A DNA stretch of 64,000 nt from Antilocapra americana (taxonomy: Eukaryota; Chordata; Mammalia; Artiodactyla; Antilocapridae). Location of the stretch: contig ML662442.1 in assembly GCA_007570785.1 (NCBI GenBank), forward strand, positions 34,889,122 to 34,953,121, read 5' to 3'. The notes below the pieces were generated by a model, which was given only the letters and a program-made list of their open reading frames with translations, made no database searches and had not been told where the DNA came from. The translations under genes and the position numbers were made by a program. Shown here in pieces: positions 1 to 10,640 of the stretch. Position 1 is the first letter of the stretch; each line of letters opens with the position of its first letter.

Positions 1-1448
1 AACGCGCTTTAATTGGCAGTTGTGAATGTGCTCTAATGTAAGTGCAGATGCCAGATGTGCTTAGATTAACATTATCAAAAGGGTAATGCTTTTGCTGATA
101 CAGTGAATCTATTCCAGCAAGAATACGGGCACACCATGGATAAAACGACAGAAGGTCTGAGTAGAAATTTAGGGAGAATTTAAGTAACATCATTTGCAGA
201 GCCTCCAATTAGAGGCAGTGAGCTGCTCTGTGCTGTAACACCATGCATTGAATGGTTGCCCAGTAAAGTTCAAGGATACTCAGCCAACAGTGACTCAGTA
301 CCTAGGTTCAGGGGAATTCAATTTGAATGCAGCTTCCAACATAGGACACAGTCTCTCAAGAGATCAAATGTCATTTTGTGGATAAAATAAAAATGTATTG
401 CTCTACTTTGGGACAAAAGTCATAACATTTTGCTGAGTGGCTAAGTCCTGTGAATATTGAACTAAATAATAATAATTAATAACATTTAGAAAGATATATT
501 TGATTACCAAAAGATATTTAAATTGGACTTAAATTCTGCATTTATATATATGTAATTAGCTCCCCGTTTTATGTGATCAAAACAGGTACCATTTAGTATC
601 AAGTCAATTAGAATATAATTTAAATTGGGCAGCTTTACATTAGAGTCCATTATATATGTATTATTTTACTATTGAAAGAATCTCTTATCCTTAGTAGAAT
701 TTTGGATAAAATTCAGATGGCAGAAATGATTGTTGTTGTGTTTTTTTTTTTTTTTTTCTTTTTACGGTGGAGCCTATACCTTACATAGAAAAACACGAAG
801 CAAAGCAAATTCAAATTTAGGGAATGATTGAAAAAAAAAATCAGTTTAGAGAGCAACCTCTGGTATTTCCCTAGCTCAAAAATGTCAATTGGCAAGTACT
901 CTTTGGATTACAAATCCAAGTGTAAAAGTGCTAATCAGCATGATGTAGTATGTGAGTCACACCCTGGACCTTGGCTATCCCCTAAGCAGCCACAGGACCG
1001 CTGGGAATTACCAAAGACTCTGGTTACCCTTCCGCATGAACCTGAACCCTTGCATCAGAAACAGGAGCTGACTCAATTTGCTCACTGCACACTTTCTGTC
1101 CTTCATCCTGCTGCCCACCCGCTTTTTTGTTTTTTTGGCTCACTCTGTAATGAGTAATCTTTTTTCATTTTTGTTAACACTCTTTAAATCCTATTTGGAT
1201 AGTCAAAGGCAAATGCTAGAATGCTAGAAAAATCTATTTTCTAAAGTGAGTAAAACTTATGGGCAGAAATTAATAATATTAATCTTTCCCATGGGAACTT
1301 TGAAAGACATCTTGATATTTTAAGGAGTACAGTTTATCTTATCAAGCAGTTGAGGCCTAAAGGAAAGAAAATGAAACTCACTCTCTGTCCTTCTCAACTA
1401 ACACTTTCCCCTGAAAGATGAGCTCACAATTACCTATAAATGAGTTTT
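1..1448. other. Unassigned AT-rich sequence
   Basis: I recognise no gene and no repeat family here. A T-rich run lies at about 739-760 and an A-run at about 830-840. The open frames in this stretch are short, have no recognisable domain and include homopolymer translations, so I do not call them genes. Confidence 0.5.
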
Positions 1449-1830
1449 CAGGGGCCACCTCAACAGAATACCACAGACTGGGATACTTAAACAACAGCAA
1501 ATTTCTTTCTCAAAATTCTGGAAGCTAGCAGTCTGAGATCAAGGTGTTGGTGGGTTTGGTTCCTTCTGAGACCTCTCTCCTTGTCTTGCAGATGGCCACC
1601 TTCTCACTGTGTGGTCCCTCTATCTATGTCATCTGTGTCCCTGTGCTTGAACCTCCTTTTCTTATAAGGAAATCAGTCCTACTGGAAGAGGGCCCACTCT
1701 AATGATCCCATTTGAATTTAATTATCTCTTTAAAGTCCCTATATCTAATATAGTCACATTCTAAGTACTGGGGGTTAGGGCTTCAACATTTTAAATTTGG
1801 GAGGCAGGGACCCAATTCAACAAGTAATAC
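1449..1830 (-). mobile_element. MaLR LTR, MLT1A-like, minus orientation
   Basis: Read on the minus strand, this segment follows the layout of an MLT1A-type MaLR LTR. It has a start mentioning a failed reading of cccaaattt and a cluster of cctaaccccc near the 5' end, a CTTATAAG box in the middle (plus strand about 1657-1668), and a 3' end with the phrase corresponding to ccacagactggg (about 1471-1482). It is diverged but nearly full LTR length, about 380 bp. MaLR LTRs are non-autonomous ERVL-related elements present across placental mammals. No internal region or second LTR was seen nearby, so it is probably a solo LTR. The subfamily is from memory. Confidence 0.8.
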
Positions 1831-3814
1831 ATTCCAATGTAATTCTTCTATTGATTGAGTTTGATTATAATTTCATTTTTTATCATAGTAAATTGTTGCT
1901 GTTGCTGCTGTATTGTTTAAAATAAATCACAGTTTTAAGAGTAACATACCCTTTGCTTTGTTTATGATCAGTCCTCCAAGACATATGAGACATGTTGCCT
2001 TCTATGTCTATGTTATTATTTAATTTTGGTCCATGATGAACATTTCTTTAATAATGTAATAAAAGCAAAATCTAAACTTTAAGTCTTAAGCTGATACTTC
2101 TTGTATTAAGCATCCAATATTCTCAAAGTATTTGCCTTTTTATTCTGTAGACTACCATCCAAAATTGTTGCTGTTTATTTGGACTTTTTATACAAAATAG
2201 TTGTTTACAATATAAAATGAAGCAGAATTTCATCAATAAAGCCTAAAAAGGAGAGGAATGAAAAAGTAGTTTCCAATGAAAGTGGGAGCAGGAGGAAGAC
2301 AGAGGCAGACTAGAACCAAAAACTCCAAAGTGCCACCAGCTGGGACGTACAGTTTATCAGAGGCTTGTTGGAAGAATGGCAGGCTTCAGGACTGCCTGGC
2401 CACAGCTTTATGGGATGCACTTGGCAGTACCAACATTTTATCAGATTGATGATTGTGACCCTTCAGCATAATGGCAGGGAGGTTAATTTTTTAAAAAATC
2501 AGTGACAGGTTAAATATTCATATCATCTGAGGTGGTTTTCTGTTGGTGTGGCCGTTTAAAAAAACAAAACTATAATCCAGTAATGTCTTGTTCACATACT
2601 TCACATATTCATAAGTTAAAGACATGGCCAATCTGAGCACTGTGTATTTTTCCTTCTTTTCTGAACATAAATTAAAAACACAGAAATGTCTTTGATGGTG
2701 CATGTTTTCCAAACTTAGCCAAAACAAAACAAAGTAAAACAAGAGTCCCTGTTACACTTATTGTGGTTGTCACTAGTCAAATGTACTTGGAGAGAGTGGA
2801 AGGTATTTCTAGAGGATGGTTTATTAACCCTGAATTGAATTTTTTTTATTTTTGAAAGGTGTTCGAATGCTGTCAGTGACTAAAAGTTTGTGCATTCTTA
2901 ACTGTTTTTTTCACACTATTTTGCTTGCTGAGAATGCTAGGGTTAAAAAGACAAAATGCTAAAGCACAGCGATTCCCTCGTGAAAGTACTATAACTCAAC
3001 ACATAAATCTATCCATCCTGCTATTATTAAAAACAAAGATGACTAGAAAATAAAGATTCTGTGAAGCCGTAAAGATTAAGTTAAAGAGCAGAATAGTAAA
3101 ACCCAAAACTAACCAGCTGATTGCTCTTAGCAGTAAAACAAGCCTTGCAGTTTGCTTTGGGTTGATATATATATTTCTGAAAGAGTAAAAACATCATTCA
3201 TTTTTACTTGGATGAGTATTTTGTCTTAGCACTAGTGTTTTCAATGAAACACACTTACAATTACAGCCTTGACATCTCTTTCTAATTATACAACTTTAGA
3301 CAAAATTATAAAATTAGCTGTTTTTTTTTTTTCCTGTAAGGTAGGGTGACTTTGGTGAGGGTGATGAGTAGTCAGAGAGTATAGGAATGTGTACATTGGC
3401 ATTTGCTTTGAGTGTATATATGTGCAGACCCCTGTCTTAGGCATTTAATTTAACCCACAGAATAATATATGGTACTTTGAGACCAATTACACAGGTTTTT
3501 TGATTACAAACAACTCAAATAGAGTTTTCATTTAGAATTTTATCTACATATTATCCCACCAAAGGAAACTGCTGCCTTGAGTTTGTGGGTGGATATCAAT
3601 TGATTGATAGCCAAGTTTGTTCAGGAGTTGCCTGACTCCGCAGAGCCACCAGTGGGTTTCTCCTCGTTCCTTTCCTGTACTGGCATTTAAGTTTGAGATT
3701 GGAAACCAGAATGGTTTTTTGATTCCTTTTTTTTTAAATCCTGGCAGTTAAATGTTAAGAGATTTACATTTAAATCCCAAAGCCCTCAGCAAGATTGAAC
3801 AAAGCAAGCAAACA
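1831..3814. other. Unassigned sequence
   Basis: AT-rich DNA with a small GCT/TGC-rich microrepeat near 1902-1914 and homopolymer T runs near 3322-3332. No family was recognised by eye. The open frames are short and have no domain signature. Confidence 0.45.
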
Positions 3815-3945
3815 TTCATGATTGTTTCTTATTGAGCCTCTGCTTTGCCCAAAGCACTACAGGTAACTCAGCTACTTAAGACAAGACCTCTGTCCCCAAG
3901 GAGAATCCTTTCAGGCTATTCTCAGAAATGCTCTTCCTGTAGACT
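3815..3945 (-). mobile_element. Possible L2 3'-end fragment, minus orientation
   Basis: The order of a ttattgagcc block, an aagcacta block and a ctctgtccccaaggag block is what a reverse-oriented L2 3' end gives, where the matching blocks are a TTATTGAGC-type run, a GCACTG-type run and a CCTGCCCTCAAGGAG-type run. Divergence is high, so this is tentative. Confidence 0.4.
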
Positions 3946-4664
3946 GTGATAGAATTCATATTCTCAGAATATCACAAACTCTTAGGTGGCAACTGGTGCA
4001 GTGACAATACTTAGTGAAGGGAGGTGTAGTCTCCACTTTCCTATCTTGGCCCATAAAGCAAGGCCGTGCATCCTCTGAAAATGGAAACTGAGCATGCTGA
4101 TATTTTTACTCCCTTTGCCCCCAGTAGAATATAAGTAGTTGACCTGATTCATGCAAATGAGAGAAGGAAATAAACCTTTGTTCAACTCCAGATGTTTTCT
4201 TGCCAATAAAGTGTTTCTGTGTCCATGCATGCCTTCCACAACTGGATCTATAGACCTTCTCACCCTCTCCAGCTGCCTAGGTTCCTTGCATGTGAGGTAG
4301 GGATACTGGATCAGAATATCTGCATTCTTTTCTCCAAAGAAAAGAATATATGTTTCTAATGAACAGCCATGTTTAAAAACAACTAACTATATGATGATCT
4401 TTTATCTAGCTTGTTTCACTTTTTCTTTTTCATATTAAATGCTCTCATTTAATTGAATTTGTTTTCCAATTTGTCCATCTCTTTTTTTGATTATCTGTCT
4501 CAATCCTTTATCAAGAATAGTAGAAAAGATTTTGTACACATATATATAAATAGTCTGTATAATATATATATTAGAAAACTTATGAATTTTTGCCTATCTA
4601 AAAATTTATGGCATTTTGATTCCACTTTGTTTTACTTAGTATGAGTAGAATACTAGATTTCTAC
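3946..4664. other. Unassigned sequence
   Basis: Two AATAAA motifs (about 4169 and 4206) give 4000-4310 an LTR-like or 3'-UTR-like look, but I could not assign a family. The rest is AT-rich with a short TA-rich patch near 4540-4572. Confidence 0.4.
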
Positions 4665-4707
4665 CAAGCAAGAGTACTGGAGTGGGTTGTCATTTCCTTC
4701 TCCAGAG
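4665..4707 (-). mobile_element. Bov-A-type SINE scrap
   Basis: A 43-bp piece carries the reverse-oriented Bov-A core: a gcaagagtactgg block followed by agtgggttg and tccttctccag. It has no head or tail and is probably a leftover of a disrupted SINE. Confidence 0.7.
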
Positions 4708-4708
4708 A

Positions 4709-4828
4709 ATTAAAAAATAGATATGCAACAAGCAACAAAGGTTTACTGTATAGCACAGGGAACTATAGTCAATATATTATAATAACCTATGATGGAAAAT
4801 AATCTCAAAAATAATATATGTGACTGTG
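4709..4828 (+). mobile_element. L1 3'-UTR fragment
   Basis: A diverged piece of an L1 3' UTR, recognisable by a tactgtatagcacaggga block and a following ataacctatgatggaaa block. The same segment occurs reversed at 56595-56765 in this window. It is cut short by the BovB copy that follows. Confidence 0.75.
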
Positions 4829-5886
4829 TGGGTCACAATAAACTGTGGAAATTCTGAAAGAGATGGGATTACCATACCACCCAACCTGCCTCTTGAGAAA
4901 CCTGTATGCAGGTCAGGAAACAACAGTTAGAACTGGACATGGAAAAACAGCCTGGTTCCAAATAGGAAAAGTAGTACATCAAGGCTGTATATTGTCACCC
5001 TGCTCATTTAACTTATATACAGCGTACATCATGAAAAACTCTGGGCTGGAGGAAGCACAAGCTGGTATCAAGATTGCCGGGAGAAATATCAATAACCTTA
5101 GATATGCAGATGACATCACCCTTATGGCAGAAAGTGAAGAAGAACCAAAGAGCCTCTTGATAAAGGTGAAAGAGGAGAGTGAAAAAGTTGGCTTAAAGCT
5201 CAACAATCAGAAAACTAAGATCATGGCATCTGGTCCCATCACTTCATGGCAAACAGATGGGGAAACAGTAGAAACAGTGTCAGACTTTATTTTTCTGGGC
5301 TCCAAAATCACTGCAGAAGGTGATTGCAGCCATGAAATTAAAAGACGTTTACTCCTTGGAAGGAAAGTTATGACCAACCTAGACAGCATATTAAAAAGCT
5401 GAGACATTACTTTGCCAACAAAGGTCTGTCTAGTCAAGGCTATGGTTTTTCCAGTAGTCATGCATGGATGTGAGAGTTGGACTATAAAGAAAGCTGAGCG
5501 CCGAAGAATTGATGCTTTTGAACTGTGATTTTTGGAGAAGACTCTTGAGAGTCCCTTGGACTGCAAGGAGATCCCACCAGTCCATCCTCAAGGAGATCAG
5601 TCCTGGATGTTTATTGGAAGGACTGATGTTGAAGCTGAAATTCTGATACTTTGGCCATCTGATTCAAAGAGCTGACTCATTTGAAAAGACCCTGATGCTA
5701 GGAAAGACTGAGGGCAGGAGGAGAAGAGGACGACAGAGGATGAGATGGCTGGATGGCATCACTGACTTAATAGACATGAGTTTGGGTAGGCCCCAGGAGT
5801 TGGTGATGAACAGAGAGACCTGCCCTGCTGCAGTTCATGGGGTCGCAAGGAGTTGAACATGACTGAGTGACTAAACTGAACTGAAT
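4829..5886 (+). mobile_element. BovB LINE, 5'-truncated
   Basis: About 1.06 kb of the 3' part of a BovB (RTE clade) retrotransposon: part of the reverse-transcriptase domain, the C-terminal part of the ORF, and the 3' tail ending in a ctaaactgaactgaa repeat. BovB is an autonomous LINE of about 3.2 kb in ruminants. The endonuclease region is missing, as usual for 5' truncation during target-primed reverse transcription. The frame is broken near 5400, so the copy is dead. Confidence 0.96.
4845..5402 (+). pseudogene. BovB reverse-transcriptase fragment
   Basis: This 185-codon open piece encodes the core of the BovB reverse transcriptase, which copies the element RNA at a nicked target. Visible are HQGCILSPC (residues about 45-53), the catalytic RYADD block with YADD at residues 87-90 (codons at 5103-5114), and KLNNQKTKIM downstream. 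It is only a slice of a protein of roughly 1000 residues. The first codon here is a GTG inside the domain, not a real start, and the frame stops at 5402 because of mutation, since homologous sequence continues past it in other frames. No function is expected. Confidence 0.93.
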
Positions 5887-6955
5887 ATGTATATAAAAAA
5901 AGAATATCTGTTCTGTAGACAAAGAGTCTCCCCCTTGTGGTTTATTTCAAGTACAGAGGCATCAAAAAGGCATTGTTTCCCCATATTTAAGCCAGATTGT
6001 TCAGGCCAGCCTTACCAGGAACAGAGCTGATAAAAATTTTAGTTGGAATTTTAAAGGGTAAATCTATGTAATTAGTATTTATAGTTTCTCAACATTCATC
6101 CCTGTAAATCATCCACCAACAAAAATTTAAAAGTTCTTTATTTAACCTGAAACTCCAAGTGAAGGTATATAAGCATGGTAAGTTCTAACTAATTAATTGA
6201 TGTTGCAATGAGAAATCAGTGTTAATTGTTTTCAGTAGATTGGGAAAACTTAATGAAGATTACTTCAGTAGCTTTTGAATTTATTTATAAACATCTGATT
6301 TAGGGTTCCTGCCACTGCACTCTGGCTTTTTCTTGAAAATTGCACAAATATACTATCATTGTTAACACAATACTACATAACTGTGCTGCTCAGAAAATAG
6401 CACAATTTTTAGTTGTCAATGTTTATTAAGAACAACCAGAAAAGCAATGTATTTTAGAATATTTGAAGAGCAACAGTTAGTGCTTAAAAAGACAAATGAG
6501 GTGAAAATGCCCAAAAGGATGAGACAATAGCAAAGCCTCCGAGATATTTGGGAACCAGTCTAGCATATTTCTGATACCTTAACAAAACTTGTTATAAACA
6601 AGTTTTCAATAGCACTTAAGAGTTATTGTTAAGACTTTTAGTAATAAAATAAAGTAGGGAATGTTTACTTGAGGGTGGGTTTATTTTCCCTGTATCTCCT
6701 CCTCCTTCCATCTAGCTCTCCTTTTTGTCTTCAGCTACCTTGTCTCCTTTGTCACTTGGAAATTCCCTTTTGATATATACAATGCAAATGTGACTTTCAT
6801 TTCTTCCAGAATTCTCTGGTAGACCAAGCCAGAATTACCCTCCTCTCCTTGACGAGATTTTGTTATATTTTATACCTCAGAGTGGTTCCTCTATTTTATT
6901 CCCCAGAATTGGGAAATTCTTTACTGTTATTTCCTTAGAACATTTCTTAACTTTC
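5887..6955. other. Unassigned sequence
   Basis: AT-rich DNA between two BovB copies. No gene, RNA or repeat family was recognised. Confidence 0.45.
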
Positions 6956-7475
6956 AGTCCAGTTCAGTTCAGTCACTCAGTCATGTCCAACTCCTTAAGA
7001 CCCCATGGACTGCAGCATGCCAGGCTTTCTTGTCCATCACCAGCTCCCAAAGCTTGCTCAAACGCATCCCCACTGAGTTGGTGAAGCCTTCCAACCATCT
7101 CATCATCTGTCATACCTTTCTCTTCCTGCCTTCAATCTTTCCCAGCATAAGGGTCTTTTCCAATGTGTCCATTCTTCACATCAGGTGGACAAAGTAATAA
7201 ACTTTCAGCTTCAGAGTCAGTCCTTCCAATGATTATTCAGGAATCATTTCCTTTAGGACTGACTGGTTGGGTCTTCTTGCAGTCTCAGGGACTCTCAAAG
7301 AGTCTTCTCCAACACCACAGTTCAAAAGCATCAATTCTTCAGCACTCAGCCTTCTTTACAGTCCAACTCTCACATCCATACATGACTACTGGAAAAATAA
7401 TAGCTTTGACTAGATGGACCTTTGTTGGCAAAGTAATGTCTCTGCTTTTTAATATGGTGTCTATGTTGGTCATAG
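6956..7475 (-). mobile_element. BovB LINE 3' end, minus orientation
   Basis: About 520 bp of the BovB 3' portion in reverse. It begins with the reversed tail (cagttcagttcagtcactcag), runs through the region that in forward sense follows the RT domain, and stops at about 7475, where homology to the other copies ends. Frameshifts are frequent. It lies 1.1 kb from an oppositely oriented copy at 4829-5886, so the pair could fold as an inverted repeat. Confidence 0.95.
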
Positions 7476-8075
7476 CATTATTCCTCATCTCATCATCTAA
7501 TTTTGGTAATCTCATCCTAAGACACTGATCTATATAAGTAGGCTGTGCATAATAAATGAACAGCATCTAAATGTCTCATTGTTACCTAGGCTTTGAGGCC
7601 TTAGTACTTTAAAGATCAGAATATGAAGGGTGGGTAGTGATTGTCTGACTAATTATTGTTCATTTAAGATTTTCATTCAATAAGAAATATCTTTTATGTC
7701 CTTTCACATTTTCACCCTTATTTGTAAAACCAGAGAAAGGCTTAAGTTAGGAATATTTATCTTCTAATTAAATTGTAGCAACTAAAGTGTCAGGAAATGA
7801 TCTATATTCTCCTATATCATTAGCTTTGGTAATGCTAATGATAACTGCAGGAGAGAGTCATATGGATAAAAATAAATGGAAATAAATGTAAAACTTAATG
7901 AATGTAACAGAATCTTGAATAATGTTTGAAATTCTTTTTAATAAGTTATAATTACTGGACTGTTGGATCTGGTAATGGCAGCCCAGGTAATCAGACCAAA
8001 TCTCTGAAAACAACTGGAAAAACTGGATATAATAATTTTCTGTAATTTGCTTGAGATTAGCAAACTGCTAACAAC
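7476..8075. other. Unassigned sequence
   Basis: AT-rich DNA between BovB copies. No feature was recognised. Confidence 0.45.
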
Positions 8076-9010
8076 AGACTGGTTCCAAATAGGAAAAGGA
8101 GTACATCAAGGCTGTATATTGTCACCTTGCTTATTTAACCTATATGCAGAGTACATTATGAGAAACTCTGGGCTGGAGGAAGTGCAAGCTGGTATCAAGA
8201 ATGCCGGGAGAAATATCAACAACCTCAGATATGCAGATGACACCATCCTTATGGCAGAAAGTGAAGTAGAACTAAAGAGCCTCTTGCTGAAAGTGAAAGA
8301 GGAGAGTGAAAAAGTTGACCTAAAGCTCAACATTCAGAAAATTAAGATCATGGCATCTGGTCCCATCACTTCATGGCGAATAGATAGGGAAACAGTGGAA
8401 ACTGTGACAGACTTTATTTTTTGGGCTCCAGAATCACTGCAGAAGGTGATTGCAGCCATGAAATTAAAAGACGCTTACTCCTTGGAAGGAAAGTTATGAC
8501 CAACCTAGACAGCATATTAAAAAGCTGAGACATTACTTTGCCAACAAAGGTCTGTCTAGTCAAGGCTATGGTTTTTTCAGTGGTCATATATGGATGTGAG
8601 AGTTGGAATGTGAAGAAAGCTGAGTGCTGAAGAACTGATGCTTTTGAACTGTAATTTTGGAGAAGACTCTTGAGAGTCCCTTGGACTGCAAGGAGATCCA
8701 ACCGGTCCATCCTAAAGGAGATCAGTCTTGGGTGTTCATTGGAAGGACTGATGTTGAAGCTGAAACTCCAATACTTTGGCCACCTGATGCAAAAAGCTGA
8801 CTCAATGGAAAAGACCCTACTGCTGGGAAAGATTGAGGGCAGGAGGAGAAGGGGATGAAAGAAGATGAGATGGCTGGATGGCGGCACTGACTTGATGGAC
8901 ATAGGTTTGTGTGGACTCCTGGAGTTGGTGATGGACAGGGAGGCCTGGCATGGTGTGGTTCATGGGGTCGCAAAGAGTCAGGCAAGACTCAGCGACTGAA
9001 CTGAACTGAA
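8076..9010 (+). mobile_element. BovB LINE, 5'-truncated
   Basis: About 935 bp of BovB starting inside the RT domain (gactggttccaaatagga) and ending with the ctgaactgaactgaac tail. It follows the same order as the copy at 4829-5886 but is truncated about 200 bp further in. The reading frame fails at about 8420-8500. Confidence 0.96.
8077..8499 (+). pseudogene. BovB reverse-transcriptase fragment
   Basis: The open stretch contains the BovB RT core with HQGCILSPC and an intact RYADD block (YADD codons 8230-8241). Upstream codons in the same frame (8047-8076) come from flanking DNA, so there is no true start. Near 8420 the frame departs from the family sequence (FIFWAPESLQ), which marks a small deletion. 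It is not functional. Confidence 0.92.
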
Positions 9011-9440
9011 CAATGTAATAAATATTTAAGAAGATTTACAAGAAGAATCAAACCCAGAGGGTTGAACCCAACCTTGGGGAATGCTTTTTCTCTAGGAACA
9101 TATGCCCATTCCAGCTTAGGTCAGAGCTTTAACAATCTAATTGAGTCATAGCAACTGAAACAAGATTCTAGAATCATCAAGAATTTAGATCCCTAATAAC
9201 TTCCCTAGACGTGAGATCAGAATTCTAAAGGAATGAGCTCTAGAATTAATATTGAACGAAAGTAAATGGGCCTTCAGAGAAAAAGATTTCCAAGTAATAA
9301 ACTCAGTCTTTGAAATTGATTTAAAGACTGCTAGTATCTCTACTTGTCTGTGCAAAGTAAACATTTATCTTTCCTGAAAAAAGACATTGTGATAGTCTCA
9401 AATAAAATTTACAAACTTTTATATGAAATTTGTTGTAAGT
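9011..9440. other. Unassigned sequence
   Basis: AT-rich DNA in which no feature was recognised. It merges into the old L1-like segment that follows. Confidence 0.4.
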
Positions 9441-10330
9441 AATTCAGAAATTACCTGACAAGAAAGGAGGTAGGACAATATGATTGTAAATTTATGGTGA
9501 TAAAAAGACAATAGAAATAGACCCATAGGTTATACAAATAATGAAATTACTAGATCCAAATGTTAAAATAATCATGCTTGATATGTTCAAAAAATGAGAA
9601 GACAAAAAGAGAATTCTAGAAGAAAAAATGGAAATTATATCAAAAAACTAATAATTCTAGAACTAAACAAGTATAAACAACAATAATTAGTAATTAAGTG
9701 GATGAATTTGATAACTGATTAGACACAGTGAAAGAAGGAGTTAGTTAATGGCAAGACTCAAAAGAAAATACCCAGAAGGAAGTAGAGAGAAAAAGACAAG
9801 TGAAGAAAGGACAGAAGATAAAAGGAAAAGACAAAGTCTTAAATATGTATATTGGGAGACCTAGAAGAAAGAGAGAATTGAGGAGAAGCTATTTTCAAAG
9901 AAGTAATGACAGAGAATGTTTAAAGTTAATCAAAAAATTAAATTATAGATTCAAACATATATTGTAAAACTGCTTAAAATATAAGTCAAAGGACAAGTTT
10001 TACTCAAATGATCAATAACTAGTCTGACAACTGCTTTCTTAATATAAAGATGTCTTATAAACTGGTATCTTGAATGCACTGAAAGAATAAAATCAATAGT
10101 CAAGAACTCTGTGTCTTGTGAGAATACCCTTCCAAAATTAAACTGTACTAGAAGCATTTAAACCAACAAACAAAAAATTATGGACAAAAAATTTATCACT
10201 GATATGCTTTCATTAAAAGATATACTTAAGAAGTGTTCTTCAGGCCAAAAAAAAATTAAAGTCAGAAGGAAATATGGAATTAATAAGAGCTAGTAAAAAA
10301 GTACGTATCTGAGTGGACATAGATAAAAAT
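9440..10330 (+). mobile_element. Ancient L1 fragment (ORF1 region)
   Basis: A-rich, heavily diverged sequence that follows the order of an old L1 ORF1 region: a coiled-coil-like AGA/GAA-rich stretch (9700-9880), then blocks matching the ORF1 C-terminal part, ending with a ttcttcaggcc block and an A-run (10227-10256). No frame remains. The subfamily was not determined. Confidence 0.65.
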
Positions 10331-10389
10331 TGTCTATAGGTATATAAAATATTAACTATAATGTTTTTAGAGATATAACTCTTTTTTTT

Positions 10390-10640
10390 TCTTAAGCTGA
10401 CTCAGAGACAGAATTTTGCATGTAGGATGTTTATTAAAGATAGCATTGAGATTAATAGCCATGGGAAGGGAAGAAAAGAAATAGCGATTGGAAAGAAGGA
10501 AAAATTAAGCAGGAATCTAGTCTCAATTACTGTCTTGGAAGATACTTTAAGGAGCTTTGGGTCTAGAATAGTTCACATTGAACCAAGCCAGGATTTTGTG
10601 CTCTCACACTGATCAATCGTTTGATGTGTTCAGCCCTAGG
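10390..10640 (-). mobile_element. Possible ERVL-type LTR end, minus orientation
   Basis: On the minus strand the segment ends with an AATAAA-type signal followed within about 20 bases by gcaaaattctgtctctgag and a short terminal block, which is the look of the 3' end of an old class III LTR. It sits on the side where a 3' LTR would be expected for the pol-like remnant at 10640-13320. No second LTR was found, so this is an inference. Confidence 0.4.

Noticed and set aside
828..1157. 109-codon plus-strand frame
   Set aside because: No domain, no conserved context, starts in an A-run, composition like noncoding DNA.
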